A stretch of 40,782 nt of DNA from Acinetobacter stercoris. Its GTDB lineage: Bacteria > Pseudomonadota > Gammaproteobacteria > Pseudomonadales > Moraxellaceae. The stretch spans positions 1 through 40,782 of the forward strand of contig NZ_OOGT01000007.1 of assembly GCF_900323515.1 (NCBI RefSeq), given 5' to 3'. The stretch's first letter is position 1. Every line of letters starts with the position of its first letter. The notes beneath the pieces were generated by a model. That model was given only the letters and a program-made list of their open reading frames with translations. It did not search any database and was not told the DNA's origin. Below, piece by piece: positions 1 to 8,477 of the stretch. The position numbers and the translations under genes were made by a program.

Positions 1-155
1 AATATAAAGTGTTCAAGTTGATCTTATTGATTGTCACATATTGATATTTATTTTGTAGATATCATCTATTTGCGCTTCAAAAAATAAGTATTTTATCAAA
101 TTACTCCTTTTTTCTTTCCGTTAGAAAAGAGGTGATCCTGCTATGGAGTGTTTAT

Positions 156-2567
156 ATGACGTCAGATTCCGATATGACAGAAAGAAAAATACAACATTCT
201 GTTTTAGTCAAAATCTTAGCTGTAGTATTTATTCTGTTTGGTCTTCCACTACTGTTTGGTGGAGGGTATCTCATCACACTCGGTGGTTCTTGGTACTATT
301 TAATTGCTGGTTTGGCATTAATTGTGTCAGGGATATTACTCTTTAAAAATAAAATGTCAGGAGCTTGGCTCTTTGGCGCTTTCTTTATTTTAACCTTAAT
401 CTGGACAATCTGGGAAAGTGGTTCTCGGTTTTGGGGATGGGTTCCGCGTGTTGCAGTTTTCGCAGTTTTCGCTTTTTTCCTGACATTATTGTTACCGAAA
501 ATCGAGCGTGGCGCGAGTCGTAAAGTATCTTTGGGATTAACGGGTGTTATCGTTGTCTGTTTTGTTATTGCGGGCATTCTGGCATTTACACCTAAATTTA
601 CCTATGATTCTGGTCTGCCATTTCCAGATAAACCGCTTGTTAGTGAAAGTAAAGATCAAGATCAGGCTGATTCAGACTGGAAATATTATGGTCGTGATGC
701 CAATGCAACACGTTATTCTCCATTGAAACAGATCAATGCTGATAATGTTGGGAAGCTGGAACGAGCATGGGTTTATCGTACTGGTGATTTACCACCAAAA
801 GGTAAAATTAATAAATGGGCTGCGGAACATACACCAATTAAGGTGGGTAACGGTTTATATGTATGTAGTGCGACGAATAACATTAGCCGTGTAGATCCTG
901 CAACAGGTAAAGAAATCTGGAAATTCAAATCAGGCGTAGCGTATAAGAGTGTTCCATACACAGCTGCATGCCGTGGTTTAACATATTATGAATCAAAAGT
1001 AATTCCAGCTGGACAGGCATGTCATACTCGTATCATCGTGGGTACTTTAGATATGCGTCTGCTTGCTGTGGATACTGAAACTGGTAAAGCATGTGCTGGC
1101 TTTGGTGAAAATGGTCAAACCAACTTACTGACTGGCATGGGTAAAACAGTTCCAAGTTTCTTGGCAATCACTGCGCCAGTTTCTATTGTAAAAGATACAA
1201 TTGTGACTAGTCAGGAAGTGAAAGATAACCAAAGACGTTGGGCACCATCTGGCGTGGTTCGTGGCTATGATGCAGAAACTGGTAAATTCAAATGGGCTTG
1301 GGACGTAAACCGTCCAGGACAAAAAGGTGAACCTGGTCCAGGTGAAGAGTATAGTCGTGGTACACCAAACTCATGGACTGCTTCTGTGGGTGATGAAAAA
1401 TTAGGTTTGGTTTATATCCCGATGGGTAACTCTGCTGCCGATCACTATGGTGCAATGCGTACACCTGAAGAAAATAAAGTTTCTTCTGCTGTTGTTGCAT
1501 TAGATGCACAAACTGGTGATGTGCGCTGGGTCTATCAAACCGTACATAAAGATGTGTGGGATATGGACTTGGGTTCACAACCGACATTGATTGATTATCC
1601 GGATGCAACAGGTAAAGCTGTTCCTGCAATGCTGATTCCAACAAAATTGGGTCAGACATTCTTGATCAACCGTGTAAATGGTCAGCCACTGTCAACTGTT
1701 GAAGAACGTCCAGTTCCGAAAGGAGAGTTAAAGGAAGATCCGCTTTCTCCAACACAACCGTTCTCTGTTGACATTCCTCGTCTAGGCTTCCCTGCTTTAA
1801 CTGAAAAGCAAATGTGGGGTATTTCACCAATCGACCAGATGATGTGTCGTATCAAGTTTAAAAAAGCCAATTATCAAGGTATGTTCACTGCACCTAGTCT
1901 ATCTAAACCTTGGATTATGTATCCAGGTAATAATGGTGGTAGCGATTGGGGTAGTTATGCATATGATGCAAATCATGGTGTGATTATTGCGAACTGGAAC
2001 AATACTCCGATGTATGCACAACTATTACAACGTAAAGATGTTGTGAAAGATGGCGTATATTCTCTGGATAATCCTAAATTTGATCCAAATTTAGTTAGTC
2101 CGAAACGTCCTATGGATGAAACACCTTATGGCGTTACAATTGGTCCATTCTTTAGCCCAACACAAATGCTATGTAGTGAACCACCTTACGGTATGATTAG
2201 TGCGATTGATTTGAATACTAAAAAAATCCTTTGGCAACATCCTTTAGGTAGTGCTGAGCGTAATGGTCCATTTGGTCTTCCTACTCATATGCCAATCAAT
2301 ATTGGTACACCAAACAATGGTGGTCCGATTATCACGGCTGGTGGCGTAGCATTTGTCGCTGCAACAACTGATGATAAGATTCGTGCAATTGATGTGAGAA
2401 CAGGTAAAGAGCTTTGGAGTGATACACTTCCAGCAGGTGGTCAGGCAACGCCTATGACTTATTCACAAAATGGTGAGCAATACCTGGTCATTATGGCAGG
2501 TGGACACCACTTTATGAAAACTCCTGTGGGTGATTATCTTGTGGCTTATAAATTACCTAAGTCATAA
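156..2567 (+). CDS. Membrane-bound PQQ-dependent dehydrogenase, glucose/quinate/shikimate family
   Basis: Quinoprotein that oxidises a sugar or cyclitol in the periplasm and passes electrons to ubiquinone. The 803-residue length fits the family (about 800). Five membrane segments lie at about residues 16-145, followed by the PQQ beta-propeller. Visible family motifs include HKDVWDMDLGSQPTL (catalytic Asp region), the Lys of PTKLGQTFLINR, and a C-terminal PAGGQATPMTY. Start chosen at ATG 156, which has GGAG at 145-148; a GTG at 132 is also in frame but lies in poorer context. The glucose-type CTAHQ segment is replaced by CSATN, so the His I recall as important in E. coli Gcd is absent, and YPGNNGGSDWG replaces the glucose-type FPGNLG. 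These favour a quinate/shikimate-like or other polyol substrate over glucose. No PQQ synthesis genes are nearby. Family is sure; substrate is not. Confidence 0.93.
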   Translation: MTSDSDMTERKIQHSVLVKILAVVFILFGLPLLFGGGYLITLGGSWYYLIAGLALIVSGILLFKNKMSGAWLFGAFFILTLIWTIWESGSRFWGWVPRVAVFAVFAFFLTLLLPKIERGASRKVSLGLTGVIVVCFVIAGILAFTPKFTYDSGLPFPDKPLVSESKDQDQADSDWKYYGRDANATRYSPLKQINADNVGKLERAWVYRTGDLPPKGKINKWAAEHTPIKVGNGLYVCSATNNISRVDPATGKEIWKFKSGVAYKSVPYTAACRGLTYYESKVIPAGQACHTRIIVGTLDMRLLAVDTETGKACAGFGENGQTNLLTGMGKTVPSFLAITAPVSIVKDTIVTSQEVKDNQRRWAPSGVVRGYDAETGKFKWAWDVNRPGQKGEPGPGEEYSRGTPNSWTASVGDEKLGLVYIPMGNSAADHYGAMRTPEENKVSSAVVALDAQTGDVRWVYQTVHKDVWDMDLGSQPTLIDYPDATGKAVPAMLIPTKLGQTFLINRVNGQPLSTVEERPVPKGELKEDPLSPTQPFSVDIPRLGFPALTEKQMWGISPIDQMMCRIKFKKANYQGMFTAPSLSKPWIMYPGNNGGSDWGSYAYDANHGVIIANWNNTPMYAQLLQRKDVVKDGVYSLDNPKFDPNLVSPKRPMDETPYGVTIGPFFSPTQMLCSEPPYGMISAIDLNTKKILWQHPLGSAERNGPFGLPTHMPINIGTPNNGGPIITAGGVAFVAATTDDKIRAIDVRTGKELWSDTLPAGGQATPMTYSQNGEQYLVIMAGGHHFMKTPVGDYLVAYKLPKS

Positions 2568-2579
2568 TATTTAAAGCTG

Positions 2580-2610
2580 GATTATCGTTGTATGGTATAC
2601 AGCGATAATC
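2580..2610 (+). terminator. Hairpin directly after the PQQ dehydrogenase gene
   Basis: A 14-bp stem (2580-2593 with 2597-2610, one T-G wobble) closes on a 3-nt loop and is followed by GATTTT. It begins 12 nt after the stop codon. Only a short T run follows, so it may protect the 3' end of the mRNA or act with the stronger terminator just downstream. Confidence 0.6.
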
Positions 2611-2615
2611 GATTT

Positions 2616-2653
2616 TAAAAAGCTACATTATTATTTTAATGTAGCTTTTTTTA
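2616..2653. terminator. Bidirectional rho-independent terminator between convergent genes
   Basis: AGCTACATTA at 2621-2630 pairs with TAATGTAGCT at 2637-2646 around a 6-nt loop. T8 follows on plus and an A-rich run precedes, giving T on minus. It lies between the convergent PQQ dehydrogenase and nsrR genes and overlaps the end of nsrR. Confidence 0.85.
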
Positions 2654-3097
2654 TTGGATGTTGAGCAGTGAAATAGGGGAGTTGAAAGCCACTTTTGTTG
2701 TAGAGGAGGTGTCAAGCACATCAGCTAAGGTGTGTTGATCAAGACTCTGATAAAACTCATTCAAAGCGTGATCCAAAATACCTTTTAAACCGCAATTGCT
2801 GCGGAAAACACAGGGTGGCGTATTACATTCAACAATTTGCTGATTGCCTTGTAATATGCGAACGATAGTACCTAGTTTTAACTCAAGGGCTTCAGGATTA
2901 AGGCGAATACCACCTCCCTTACCACGAGTAGTCATAATCCAGTCTTGTTTACCCATGAAGTGCACAATCTTGACTAAATGGTTTTGCGATACATGCAAGT
3001 CTTCAGCAATTTCTGCAATGGTATATGGCATATCTCGAGGTCTTGAGATATACATCAGTATACGTAAGGCATAGTCTGTAAACTTATTGAGCTGCAT
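2651..3097 (-). CDS. nsrR: NsrR-type nitric-oxide-sensing repressor (Rrf2 family)
   Basis: Iron-sulfur transcriptional repressor that loses DNA binding when nitric oxide damages its cluster. 148 residues, typical of NsrR (E. coli 141). The winged helix is N-terminal (MQLNKFTDYALRIL opening, recognition region near residues 26-50). The three cluster ligands Cys91, Cys96 and Cys102 fall at the same numbers as in E. coli NsrR, with the usual C-x4-C-x5-C spacing. It follows the globin gene on the same strand after a 195-bp gap, and that globin carries a textbook NsrR operator, so sensor and target are adjacent. IscR and RirA use different cysteine spacing, so NsrR is the best reading. Confidence 0.9.
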   Translation of the reverse strand: MQLNKFTDYALRILMYISRPRDMPYTIAEIAEDLHVSQNHLVKIVHFMGKQDWIMTTRGKGGGIRLNPEALELKLGTIVRILQGNQQIVECNTPPCVFRSNCGLKGILDHALNEFYQSLDQHTLADVLDTSSTTKVAFNSPISLLNIQ

Positions 3098-3292
3098 AGA
3101 AATTAAAAATACAAGAATCTGGATAATATCTTAACTCGAAAGCATGAATAAAGGAAATTTTAAAAAATAGAAAGTGCTGAAGTTTTAAATTCAATTGTTT
3201 GATTTAAAAATATTTTTTATGATTTTAATGGGATGTGGGCTGATTTTATATTAAATAAAATCAGCCTTAAAGAAATATGTATGCAGAATGAC
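3098..3292. other. AT-rich gap between the globin gene and nsrR, with one hairpin
   Basis: No gene is visible. A 12-bp perfect stem (GGCTGATTTTAT 3238-3249 with 3255-3266, 5-nt loop) sits 26 nt after the globin stop on the minus strand. It lacks a T run on the minus side, so it may only weakly terminate or may stabilise the mRNA. The rest is low-complexity AT sequence that may contain an nsrR promoter. There is no room for, and no trace of, the missing reductase domain of the globin. Confidence 0.5.
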
Positions 3293-4057
3293 TTAACCTT
3301 TTAAAGGTGCAGTGACTTGAACTTTATCGCCGACTTTATAATTGTCTAATAAGATATTGGCAACGGAATATTCAGTATGGTCTTTTTCAGGTTTAACTTC
3401 GATTTGATATTCAGATGAACTTTGAGCATCAGTAAAAGTAAATTGTTGTGGCTGTTGAATATTATGATTTGGTACTTGTACTTTCACTGAAATATATTGA
3501 CCAGTTTGACCTTCTGGAACTGCTTGGGCGTCAGTAGGTTTAAGCGTAATTTTTTTACCTGCATCAGTTGTTTCAATTGCAGCAATCTCAAATTCACGCC
3601 AACCAGCCCAGCCTCCAGTTTGAGCTGCTAGACCATCATATTTTGCTTTTTCAGCGTTAATTAAAATATCTGCGAGCTGTAAATAAGCTTCTTTCCATGC
3701 AGCAATCAGGTCAGATTCCATTGGAACATTCAATACTTCGCTAATCGAATGAAGTAGATTTTCACCAACAATGGAATACTGGTCTGGCTGAATATCAAGA
3801 CTCACATGCTTGGTTGCAATGTGTTCAACTGCTTTTGCTAAAACACTAGGGTTTTCAATGTGTTCTGCATAAGCTAAAACAGCCGCTGCAAGCGCACGTG
3901 GCTGACGACCAGTACTTTGATGATCGAGATTGAATACATTTTTTAAATCAGGATTATTGCCGAGCATTCTTTTATAAAAATAGCTGGTGAGTGCAACACC
4001 ATTTTCACGTAATACTGGTACTGTATTTTTTACAAGTTCGATATGTTGTGGAGTCAT
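3293..4057 (-). CDS. Shortened flavohaemoglobin (globin plus degenerate FAD-domain remnant)
   Basis: Related to Hmp, the nitric oxide dioxygenase, but only 254 residues against about 400. The globin half is intact: Tyr28 (B10), Gln52 (E7), proximal His84 (F8), Tyr94 and Glu136 correspond to E. coli Hmp Tyr29, Gln53, His85, Tyr95 and Glu135. The second half aligns to the FAD-binding barrel and stops at VTAPLKG, exactly where the NAD(P)H-binding domain should begin. The FAD motif RxYS is changed to QQFT and the GxxS motif is not recognisable. No frameshifted remainder exists downstream. Upstream is a perfect NsrR-type palindrome, so a nitric-oxide role is likely, with electrons supplied by another reductase. 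An NO/O2 scavenger or sensor is the alternative. Confidence 0.85.
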   Translation of the reverse strand: MTPQHIELVKNTVPVLRENGVALTSYFYKRMLGNNPDLKNVFNLDHQSTGRQPRALAAAVLAYAEHIENPSVLAKAVEHIATKHVSLDIQPDQYSIVGENLLHSISEVLNVPMESDLIAAWKEAYLQLADILINAEKAKYDGLAAQTGGWAGWREFEIAAIETTDAGKKITLKPTDAQAVPEGQTGQYISVKVQVPNHNIQQPQQFTFTDAQSSSEYQIEVKPEKDHTEYSVANILLDNYKVGDKVQVTAPLKG

Positions 4058-4080
4058 GGCTAAAAACTACTGTTATGGCT

Positions 4081-4107
4081 ATAAGATGTATTTAAAATAC
4101 ATCTTAT
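4081..4107. promoter_or_regulatory. Perfect 27-bp NsrR operator over the globin promoter
   Basis: Arm ATAAGATGTATTT (4081-4093) is repeated as its exact reverse complement at 4095-4107 around a single A. The inner 11-1-11 core matches the known NsrR consensus (AAGATGYATTT and complement). It starts 24 bp upstream of the globin start codon. On the minus strand a -35-like TTTACA (4122-4117) and a -10-like TATTTT (4099-4094) with 17-bp spacing place the -10 inside the operator, as expected for direct repression. Confidence 0.88.
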
Positions 4108-4150
4108 AAAATGTAATGTAAATACTCTTCATAAAAAAACCATAAAAATA

Positions 4151-4176
4151 TTAGGGGATATAAAAATATCCCCTAA
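4151..4176 (-). terminator. Terminator of the YjgR-type ATPase gene
   Basis: TTAGGGGATAT (4151-4161) pairs perfectly with 4166-4176 around a 4-nt loop. On the minus strand it is followed by TATTTTTATG. It sits 30 nt past the ATPase stop codon and upstream of the globin promoter. Confidence 0.85.
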
Positions 4177-4205
4177 AAAGCGCCAAACTGATTGGAAAAT
4201 TAAAT

Positions 4206-5744
4206 TTATCTTTTTCCAAATAACGACCCTAATAAACCTCGAACCAGTTTTTGACCTGTAGAACCACCTAGTGTGCGGGCAGCACTTTTTGCAAAAGTCC
4301 CGATCACATCCTGAGTGAGTTTGGCACGTGCAGCAGCGGCTTTTTCCTCTTCTTTGGCTTGCTGTTTTGCCAGCTTTTCTTGTTCTTTGGCAAGAGCTTG
4401 CTGTTGTTCCGCTTGAGCTCGTGCCTCGGCTTGAGCTTGCTGTTGTTGGGCGCTTTCAGTAATTTTACGTTGTAGCATTTCATAAGCGCTGTCACGATCA
4501 ACTTCTTGCTCGTATACGCCAGCAATAATGCTTTGCTGCATTAAAGTTCTGCGTTCTTCTATCGTGATCGGGGAAAATGATGAATACGGAGGCATGACCA
4601 TACCGCGTTCTACAATTTGTGGTGTACCTTGTTCATCTAAACAACTAATCAATGCCTCTCCTACAGCAAGTTGAGTGATTACTTCATCAACTTTGAATTC
4701 TGGATTGGCACGGAAAGTATCAGCAGCAGTTTTGACAGCTTTTTGATCTTTAGGAGTAAATGCACGAAGCGCGTGTTGCACACGGTTACCGAGTTGTCCA
4801 AGTACATCTTCGGGAATATCTAATGGGCTTTGTGTGATGAAATAAATACCAACACCTTTTGAGCGAATAAGACGAATAACCTGTTTGATTTTCTCTTGTA
4901 GGGCAGGACTGGCATTGTCAAAAAGTAAATGTGCTTCATCAAAGAAGAAAACCAGTTTAGGTTTATCCAGATCACCAACTTCTGGTAATTTTTCAAATAA
5001 CTCAGATAGCATCCAAAGCAAGAAAGTAGCATATAGTTTTGGTGTATTCATCAGTTTATCAGCTGCTAACAAGTTGATATAACCCAGACCTTTTTCATCA
5101 TTTTGGATAAAATCCAGAATGTCTAAGCTGGGTTCACCAAAAAATTTATCGCCGCCTTGATCACCTAGAGCGAGTAAATTACGCTGAATTGCACCTAGGC
5201 TTGCAGGAGATAGGTTTCCATATTCTGCTTTTAATTCTGCCGCATTCTCACTGACATAAGTCAGCATGGCTTTTAGGTCTTTAAAATCAATCAGCAATAA
5301 TCCCTGATCGTCAGCAATACGATAGACAGCAGACAAAACGCCTTCCTGAGTATCATTTAGATTCAAAATCTGAGCCATCAGTAATGGACCTATTTCCGAA
5401 ACAGTAGTGCGAATCGGATGACCCTGTTCACCAAATAAATCCCAGAAAACAGTGGGTGAAGCTGCGAAAGGAATACTTTCGATACCTAAACTTGCAATTC
5501 GTTCATCAAACTTCGGATTGCTACTACCGGCTTTGGCTATACTGGATACATCACCTTTGGCATCTGCTAAAAAAACAGGAACACCAATGCGTGAAAAGTT
5601 CTCTGCGAGTACTTTTAATGTGACAGTTTTACCTGTACCTGTTGCACCTGCAATCAACCCATGACGGTTGGCAAACTCAGAATGTAAAACGATTTGTTGT
5701 GCTGCGTCTGATGTTTTTTTCGCAATAACAAGTGGGGTGCCCAT
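4206..5744 (-). CDS. yjgR: HerA/FtsK-like ATPase of the YjgR (DUF853) family
   Basis: P-loop ATPase of the HerA-FtsK superfamily; 512 residues, close to E. coli YjgR (500). Walker A is GATGTGKT at residues 33-40 and Walker B ends in Asp269-Glu270 within LVFFFDEAH. The C-terminal 90 residues after about 420 are rich in Gln, Ala, Glu and Lys and look like a coiled coil, then a short basic Gly-rich tail. Substrate and role are unknown for the family; DNA or protein translocation has been proposed from fold alone. It follows metC on the same strand with only 18 bp between them, so the two are probably co-transcribed, ending at the terminator at 4151-4176. Confidence 0.85.
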   Translation of the reverse strand: MGTPLVIAKKTSDAAQQIVLHSEFANRHGLIAGATGTGKTVTLKVLAENFSRIGVPVFLADAKGDVSSIAKAGSSNPKFDERIASLGIESIPFAASPTVFWDLFGEQGHPIRTTVSEIGPLLMAQILNLNDTQEGVLSAVYRIADDQGLLLIDFKDLKAMLTYVSENAAELKAEYGNLSPASLGAIQRNLLALGDQGGDKFFGEPSLDILDFIQNDEKGLGYINLLAADKLMNTPKLYATFLLWMLSELFEKLPEVGDLDKPKLVFFFDEAHLLFDNASPALQEKIKQVIRLIRSKGVGIYFITQSPLDIPEDVLGQLGNRVQHALRAFTPKDQKAVKTAADTFRANPEFKVDEVITQLAVGEALISCLDEQGTPQIVERGMVMPPYSSFSPITIEERRTLMQQSIIAGVYEQEVDRDSAYEMLQRKITESAQQQQAQAEARAQAEQQQALAKEQEKLAKQQAKEEEKAAAARAKLTQDVIGTFAKSAARTLGGSTGQKLVRGLLGSLFGKR

Positions 5745-5762
5745 AATGTGTCCTATATGTTT

Positions 5763-6962
5763 TTAAATATGATTATCATTCATTTTTTCTAATGCATTTT
5801 GGATATCTTGAATCAGATCTTCTGGATCTTCAAGACCAATACAAAAGCGTACCAATATTCCTTTTGCCAAATGTGGTGTTGGCAATTTTCGCATTTGATT
5901 TAGTTGATAGAGCATTGCCAGACTAACAGGCCCCCCCCAACTAAATCCTAGTTTAAATAAACTTAAATTATCACAGAACTTACGAATTGCTGTTAAATCA
6001 TATTCAGGTTTAAAAATAACACTGACTAAACCGGCACTTTGTTCTGTTGTGCAGATCTCTTTCCAGTGTTGATGACCTGCAGAGTCAGGGTTTGCTGGAT
6101 GTAATACTTGGGAAAATGCATGATTTGTCTTTAACCACTGCATGATTTTTAAAGCACTCTTTGCCTGATGTTCATAGCGAATTTGCATTGAGGCAAGACT
6201 GCGTTGGACCTGTGCAGCATCATCACCAGAAATAGAAATCCCTTGGATAGAATGCATTTTGAAAAGTTGATGATGTAATTTTTTATCTTTGGTGACAACT
6301 GATCCCATCAGAATATCTCCGCCACCACTTGGATATTTTGTTAAGGCATGGATAGTGATATCAACACCGAGATGTTCTTCTGAAAAATCAAAAGCATTAA
6401 ATGCCAAGCCTGCACCCCATGTATTGTCTAATGCTGTTAGCACATTCGCTTGTTTGGCTTTTTTTACAAGATTAACTAGATCAGGAAACTCTAAAGTAAC
6501 TGAACCCGCAGCCTCCAGCCAAAGTAACTTGGTTTTCTCATTCGGCTGGAAGCTTTCAGCGAGGAGAGGGTTATACACTTTAACCACAACACCATAATGT
6601 TTTTGCAAGTAATCCAGATGCTCCATATTTGGACCATAAATATTATCAGCGACCCAAACCTCATCATCGCGATTTAAAAAACAGGAGTTCACAAGGTTAA
6701 TGGCAGATAACCCACTTGGAGCAAGTAAACAATATCGACCACTTTCGATTTGAGCAATATTGTCACTTAAGGTAAATGTGGTTGGTGTTCCATGTGTGCC
6801 ATAACTATAGTCATATTCATCTGTCCAGTGGCGATCAAAAAGTGCGGCAGTATTTTTAAAAATAATAGTAGATGCACGGAAAATGGGAGGTTGAATAGTT
6901 TCAATATACTGTGGTGCTTTACGTTCAGCATGAATGAGTGCTGTTTGAATTTTATTTTTCAC
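5763..6962 (-). CDS. metC: Cystathionine beta-lyase
   Basis: PLP enzyme of the Cys/Met metabolism family, cleaving cystathionine to homocysteine, pyruvate and ammonia in methionine synthesis. 399 residues, normal for MetC. The PLP lysine is Lys209 in HALTKYPSGGGD; YSYGTHGTPTT (residues 52-62) is the phosphate-binding tyrosine segment, and LDNTWGAGL carries the PLP-contacting Asp. The FSLFKLGFSWGGP stretch matches MetC rather than cystathionine gamma-synthase. A run of eight G (minus strand, 5938-5931) encodes the Gly-Gly of SWGGP, a possible slippage spot; the frame is intact here. Divergent from the glutamine amidotransferase gene, first of a likely two-gene unit with the YjgR-type ATPase. 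Confidence 0.88.
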   Translation of the reverse strand: MKNKIQTALIHAERKAPQYIETIQPPIFRASTIIFKNTAALFDRHWTDEYDYSYGTHGTPTTFTLSDNIAQIESGRYCLLAPSGLSAINLVNSCFLNRDDEVWVADNIYGPNMEHLDYLQKHYGVVVKVYNPLLAESFQPNEKTKLLWLEAAGSVTLEFPDLVNLVKKAKQANVLTALDNTWGAGLAFNAFDFSEEHLGVDITIHALTKYPSGGGDILMGSVVTKDKKLHHQLFKMHSIQGISISGDDAAQVQRSLASMQIRYEHQAKSALKIMQWLKTNHAFSQVLHPANPDSAGHQHWKEICTTEQSAGLVSVIFKPEYDLTAIRKFCDNLSLFKLGFSWGGPVSLAMLYQLNQMRKLPTPHLAKGILVRFCIGLEDPEDLIQDIQNALEKMNDNHI

Positions 6963-7154
6963 GAATTTTCCAATAAACGTTTTAACATTTTGTTTAAGAA
7001 AACATATTCAGGACAAATGGCAAAGCAAAGAATTGTGAAAAAACATAAAAACTTTACTTTTAAAGTGATTTATTAATGAATTGTAAAAGTATTAATCTTG
7101 TTGGCTTTATTTTTGCAACATCAAAAAAGCATAAATAAAAATAGGCTATTCATC

Positions 7155-7880
7155 ATGAAAAAATTAAAGGTTCATTATTTTCAGCATATTGCTGGTGAGG
7201 GATTTGGTAGTTGTTATGACTATTTAAAAACCCTTGGCGCAGAGATAACCGCAACGGAGTTTTTCGCTTTACCTACAGATTTAAGTTTTGATATTGAAGC
7301 TTTGCCTGATGTAGAAGATGTGGACTTGCTTATGATTATGGGTGGCACAATGAGTGTAAATGATGAAGTGAATTTCCCATGGCTAAAAATAGAAAAACGC
7401 TGGATTAGGCGCTATTTGGCACAATCAAAACCTGCAATAGGATTGTGTCTAGGGGGGCAGCTTATTGCAAACGCATTAGGTGCTTCAGTTACGCGAAATA
7501 CGGTTCAAGAAATGGGTTGGAGCACTGTATACAAGAGTAATTATATTGAGAAGGATTGCTTTCAGATGCCAGCTGAAATACAGGTCATGCAATGGCATAG
7601 TGAAACATTTGATATTCCAAAAGGTGCTATACGACTGGCTGAAAGTAAAGTGTGTGCGAATCAATTATATCAAATAGGTACTAATGTACTGGGTTTTCAA
7701 TTTCATCCGGAAATTACCAAGAGAGTACTTGATATTTTTATTGAGCATGAGGAGGAGTTGAATATATTTCAGGGGGCTGCTATACAGGCTATAAGTGAAC
7801 TGAAAAACTCACAATCTCAACAGTTTATACAAGGTAATCAATTGTTAAATCAGGCAATAGATTATGTTTTAAGGGTGTAG
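7155..7880 (+). CDS. Class I glutamine amidotransferase-like protein
   Basis: 241-residue protein with the class I glutaminase triad: nucleophile Cys98 in GLCLGGQ, His184 and Glu186 in FQFHPE. It resembles stand-alone GuaA-type amidotransferase domain proteins (COG0518), which supply ammonia from glutamine or hydrolyse gamma-glutamyl compounds; the partner or substrate is unknown. Start set at ATG 7155 (MKKLKVHYFQ), where the family fold begins and an AGG lies 9 nt upstream; the reading frame extends 57 nt further up without support. It is alone between the divergent metC and the ribosomal superoperon promoter. Confidence 0.82.
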   Translation: MKKLKVHYFQHIAGEGFGSCYDYLKTLGAEITATEFFALPTDLSFDIEALPDVEDVDLLMIMGGTMSVNDEVNFPWLKIEKRWIRRYLAQSKPAIGLCLGGQLIANALGASVTRNTVQEMGWSTVYKSNYIEKDCFQMPAEIQVMQWHSETFDIPKGAIRLAESKVCANQLYQIGTNVLGFQFHPEITKRVLDIFIEHEEELNIFQGAAIQAISELKNSQSQQFIQGNQLLNQAIDYVLRV

Positions 7881-7954
7881 TTGGTTCTGGCTATTTTTTA
7901 AACTCACCAATATTAAAAAAATAGTTAAAAATATGTAAAAAGGTCTGAAAAGGT

Positions 7955-7983
7955 TTGCTTAATGCATAAGCAGTCGTTATAAT
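7955..7983 (+). promoter_or_regulatory. Sigma70 promoter of the S10 operon
   Basis: -35 TTGCTT (7955-7960), 17 bp, then a consensus -10 TATAAT (7978-7983). A GC-rich GGGCGACCC follows, a discriminator type common at stringently controlled stable-RNA and ribosomal promoters. Predicted transcription start is near 7990, giving a leader of about 170 nt before rpsJ. Confidence 0.85.
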
Positions 7984-7989
7984 GGGCGA

Positions 7990-8125
7990 CCCTTCGATAG
8001 GAAGGGCTGAATGGCGAAGAAAGTCATTCAGATCGTTACAGTCGTGGCATCGATCACGACCTTAGTGATAATTCACTGCTCTTGACACTTGCCTTCTTCA
8101 AAGTGGGGTGAGATGCGTCAAGGGT
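7990..8125 (+). promoter_or_regulatory. Structured 5' leader of the S10 operon
   Basis: At least five stems can be drawn in order: CCCTTC/GAAGGG (7990-8006), CTGAATG/CATTCAG (8007-8031), GTCGTG/CACGAC (8041-8060), AGTGA/TCACT (8064-8077), and CTTGAC/GTCAAG (8081-8122) enclosing CACTT/AAGTG. In enterobacteria the S10 leader binds L4 for feedback control; whether this one does is not shown. I see no clear match to the E. coli leader and no T-rich terminator within it. Confidence 0.6.
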
Positions 8126-8159
8126 GATTCTTTATATATTTGGCTTGGAGTTAACTGGT

Positions 8160-8471
8160 ATGTCTAACCAGAGAATTCGTATCCGTCTTAAGTCTTTTGA
8201 TCATCGTTTAATTGATCAATCTTCTCAAGAGATCGTAGAAACAGCAAAACGTACTGGTGCACAAGTGTGTGGTCCAATCCCGATGCCTACTCGCATCGAA
8301 CGTTTTAACGTTTTAACATCACCACACGTAAACAAAGATGCGCGTGACCAATATGAAATCCGCACATACAAACGTTTGATCGATATCGTTCAACCTACAG
8401 ACAAAACTGTAGATGCATTGATGAAATTGGATCTTGCAGCTGGTGTTGATGTTCAGATCGCATTGGGTTAA
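8160..8471 (+). CDS. rpsJ: 30S ribosomal protein S10 (NusE)
   Basis: S10 of the small subunit head, also the NusE partner of NusB and NusG in transcription antitermination. 103 residues, the same as E. coli. Start set at ATG 8160 ([16 protein letters not shown]), the family start, with GGAG 8147-8150; the frame extends 36 nt up without need. First gene of the S10 operon, behind a long structured leader. It is separated from rplC by a hairpin with a T6 run, unusual within this operon. Confidence 0.97.
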   Translation: MSNQRIRIRLKSFDHRLIDQSSQEIVETAKRTGAQVCGPIPMPTRIERFNVLTSPHVNKDARDQYEIRTYKRLIDIVQPTDKTVDALMKLDLAAGVDVQIALG

Positions 8472-8477
8472 GGCTTT

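Noticed and set aside
1..131. Promoter of the PQQ dehydrogenase
   Set aside because: A TTGTCA at 31-36 with TAGAT-like sequence 17-18 bp on is possible, but the AT-rich region offers several equally weak choices.
143..346. 67-codon frame starting with ATG 143 near the first gene
   Set aside because: It overlaps the membrane domain of the PQQ dehydrogenase in another frame and is not protein-like, though the GAGG upstream would suit it.
1288..1659. Reading frame of 123 codons on the minus strand within the PQQ dehydrogenase
   Set aside because: Lies wholly inside a well-supported gene and has no family features; shadow of the coding strand.
3098..3292. Search for the missing reductase domain of the globin in this gap
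   Set aside because: Only 195 bp of AT-rich sequence; neither length nor codons fit an NAD-binding domain, so a frameshifted remainder is excluded.
5931..5938. Frameshift at the C8 run in metC
   Set aside because: The frame reads through with the expected SWGGP residues and the protein is full length.
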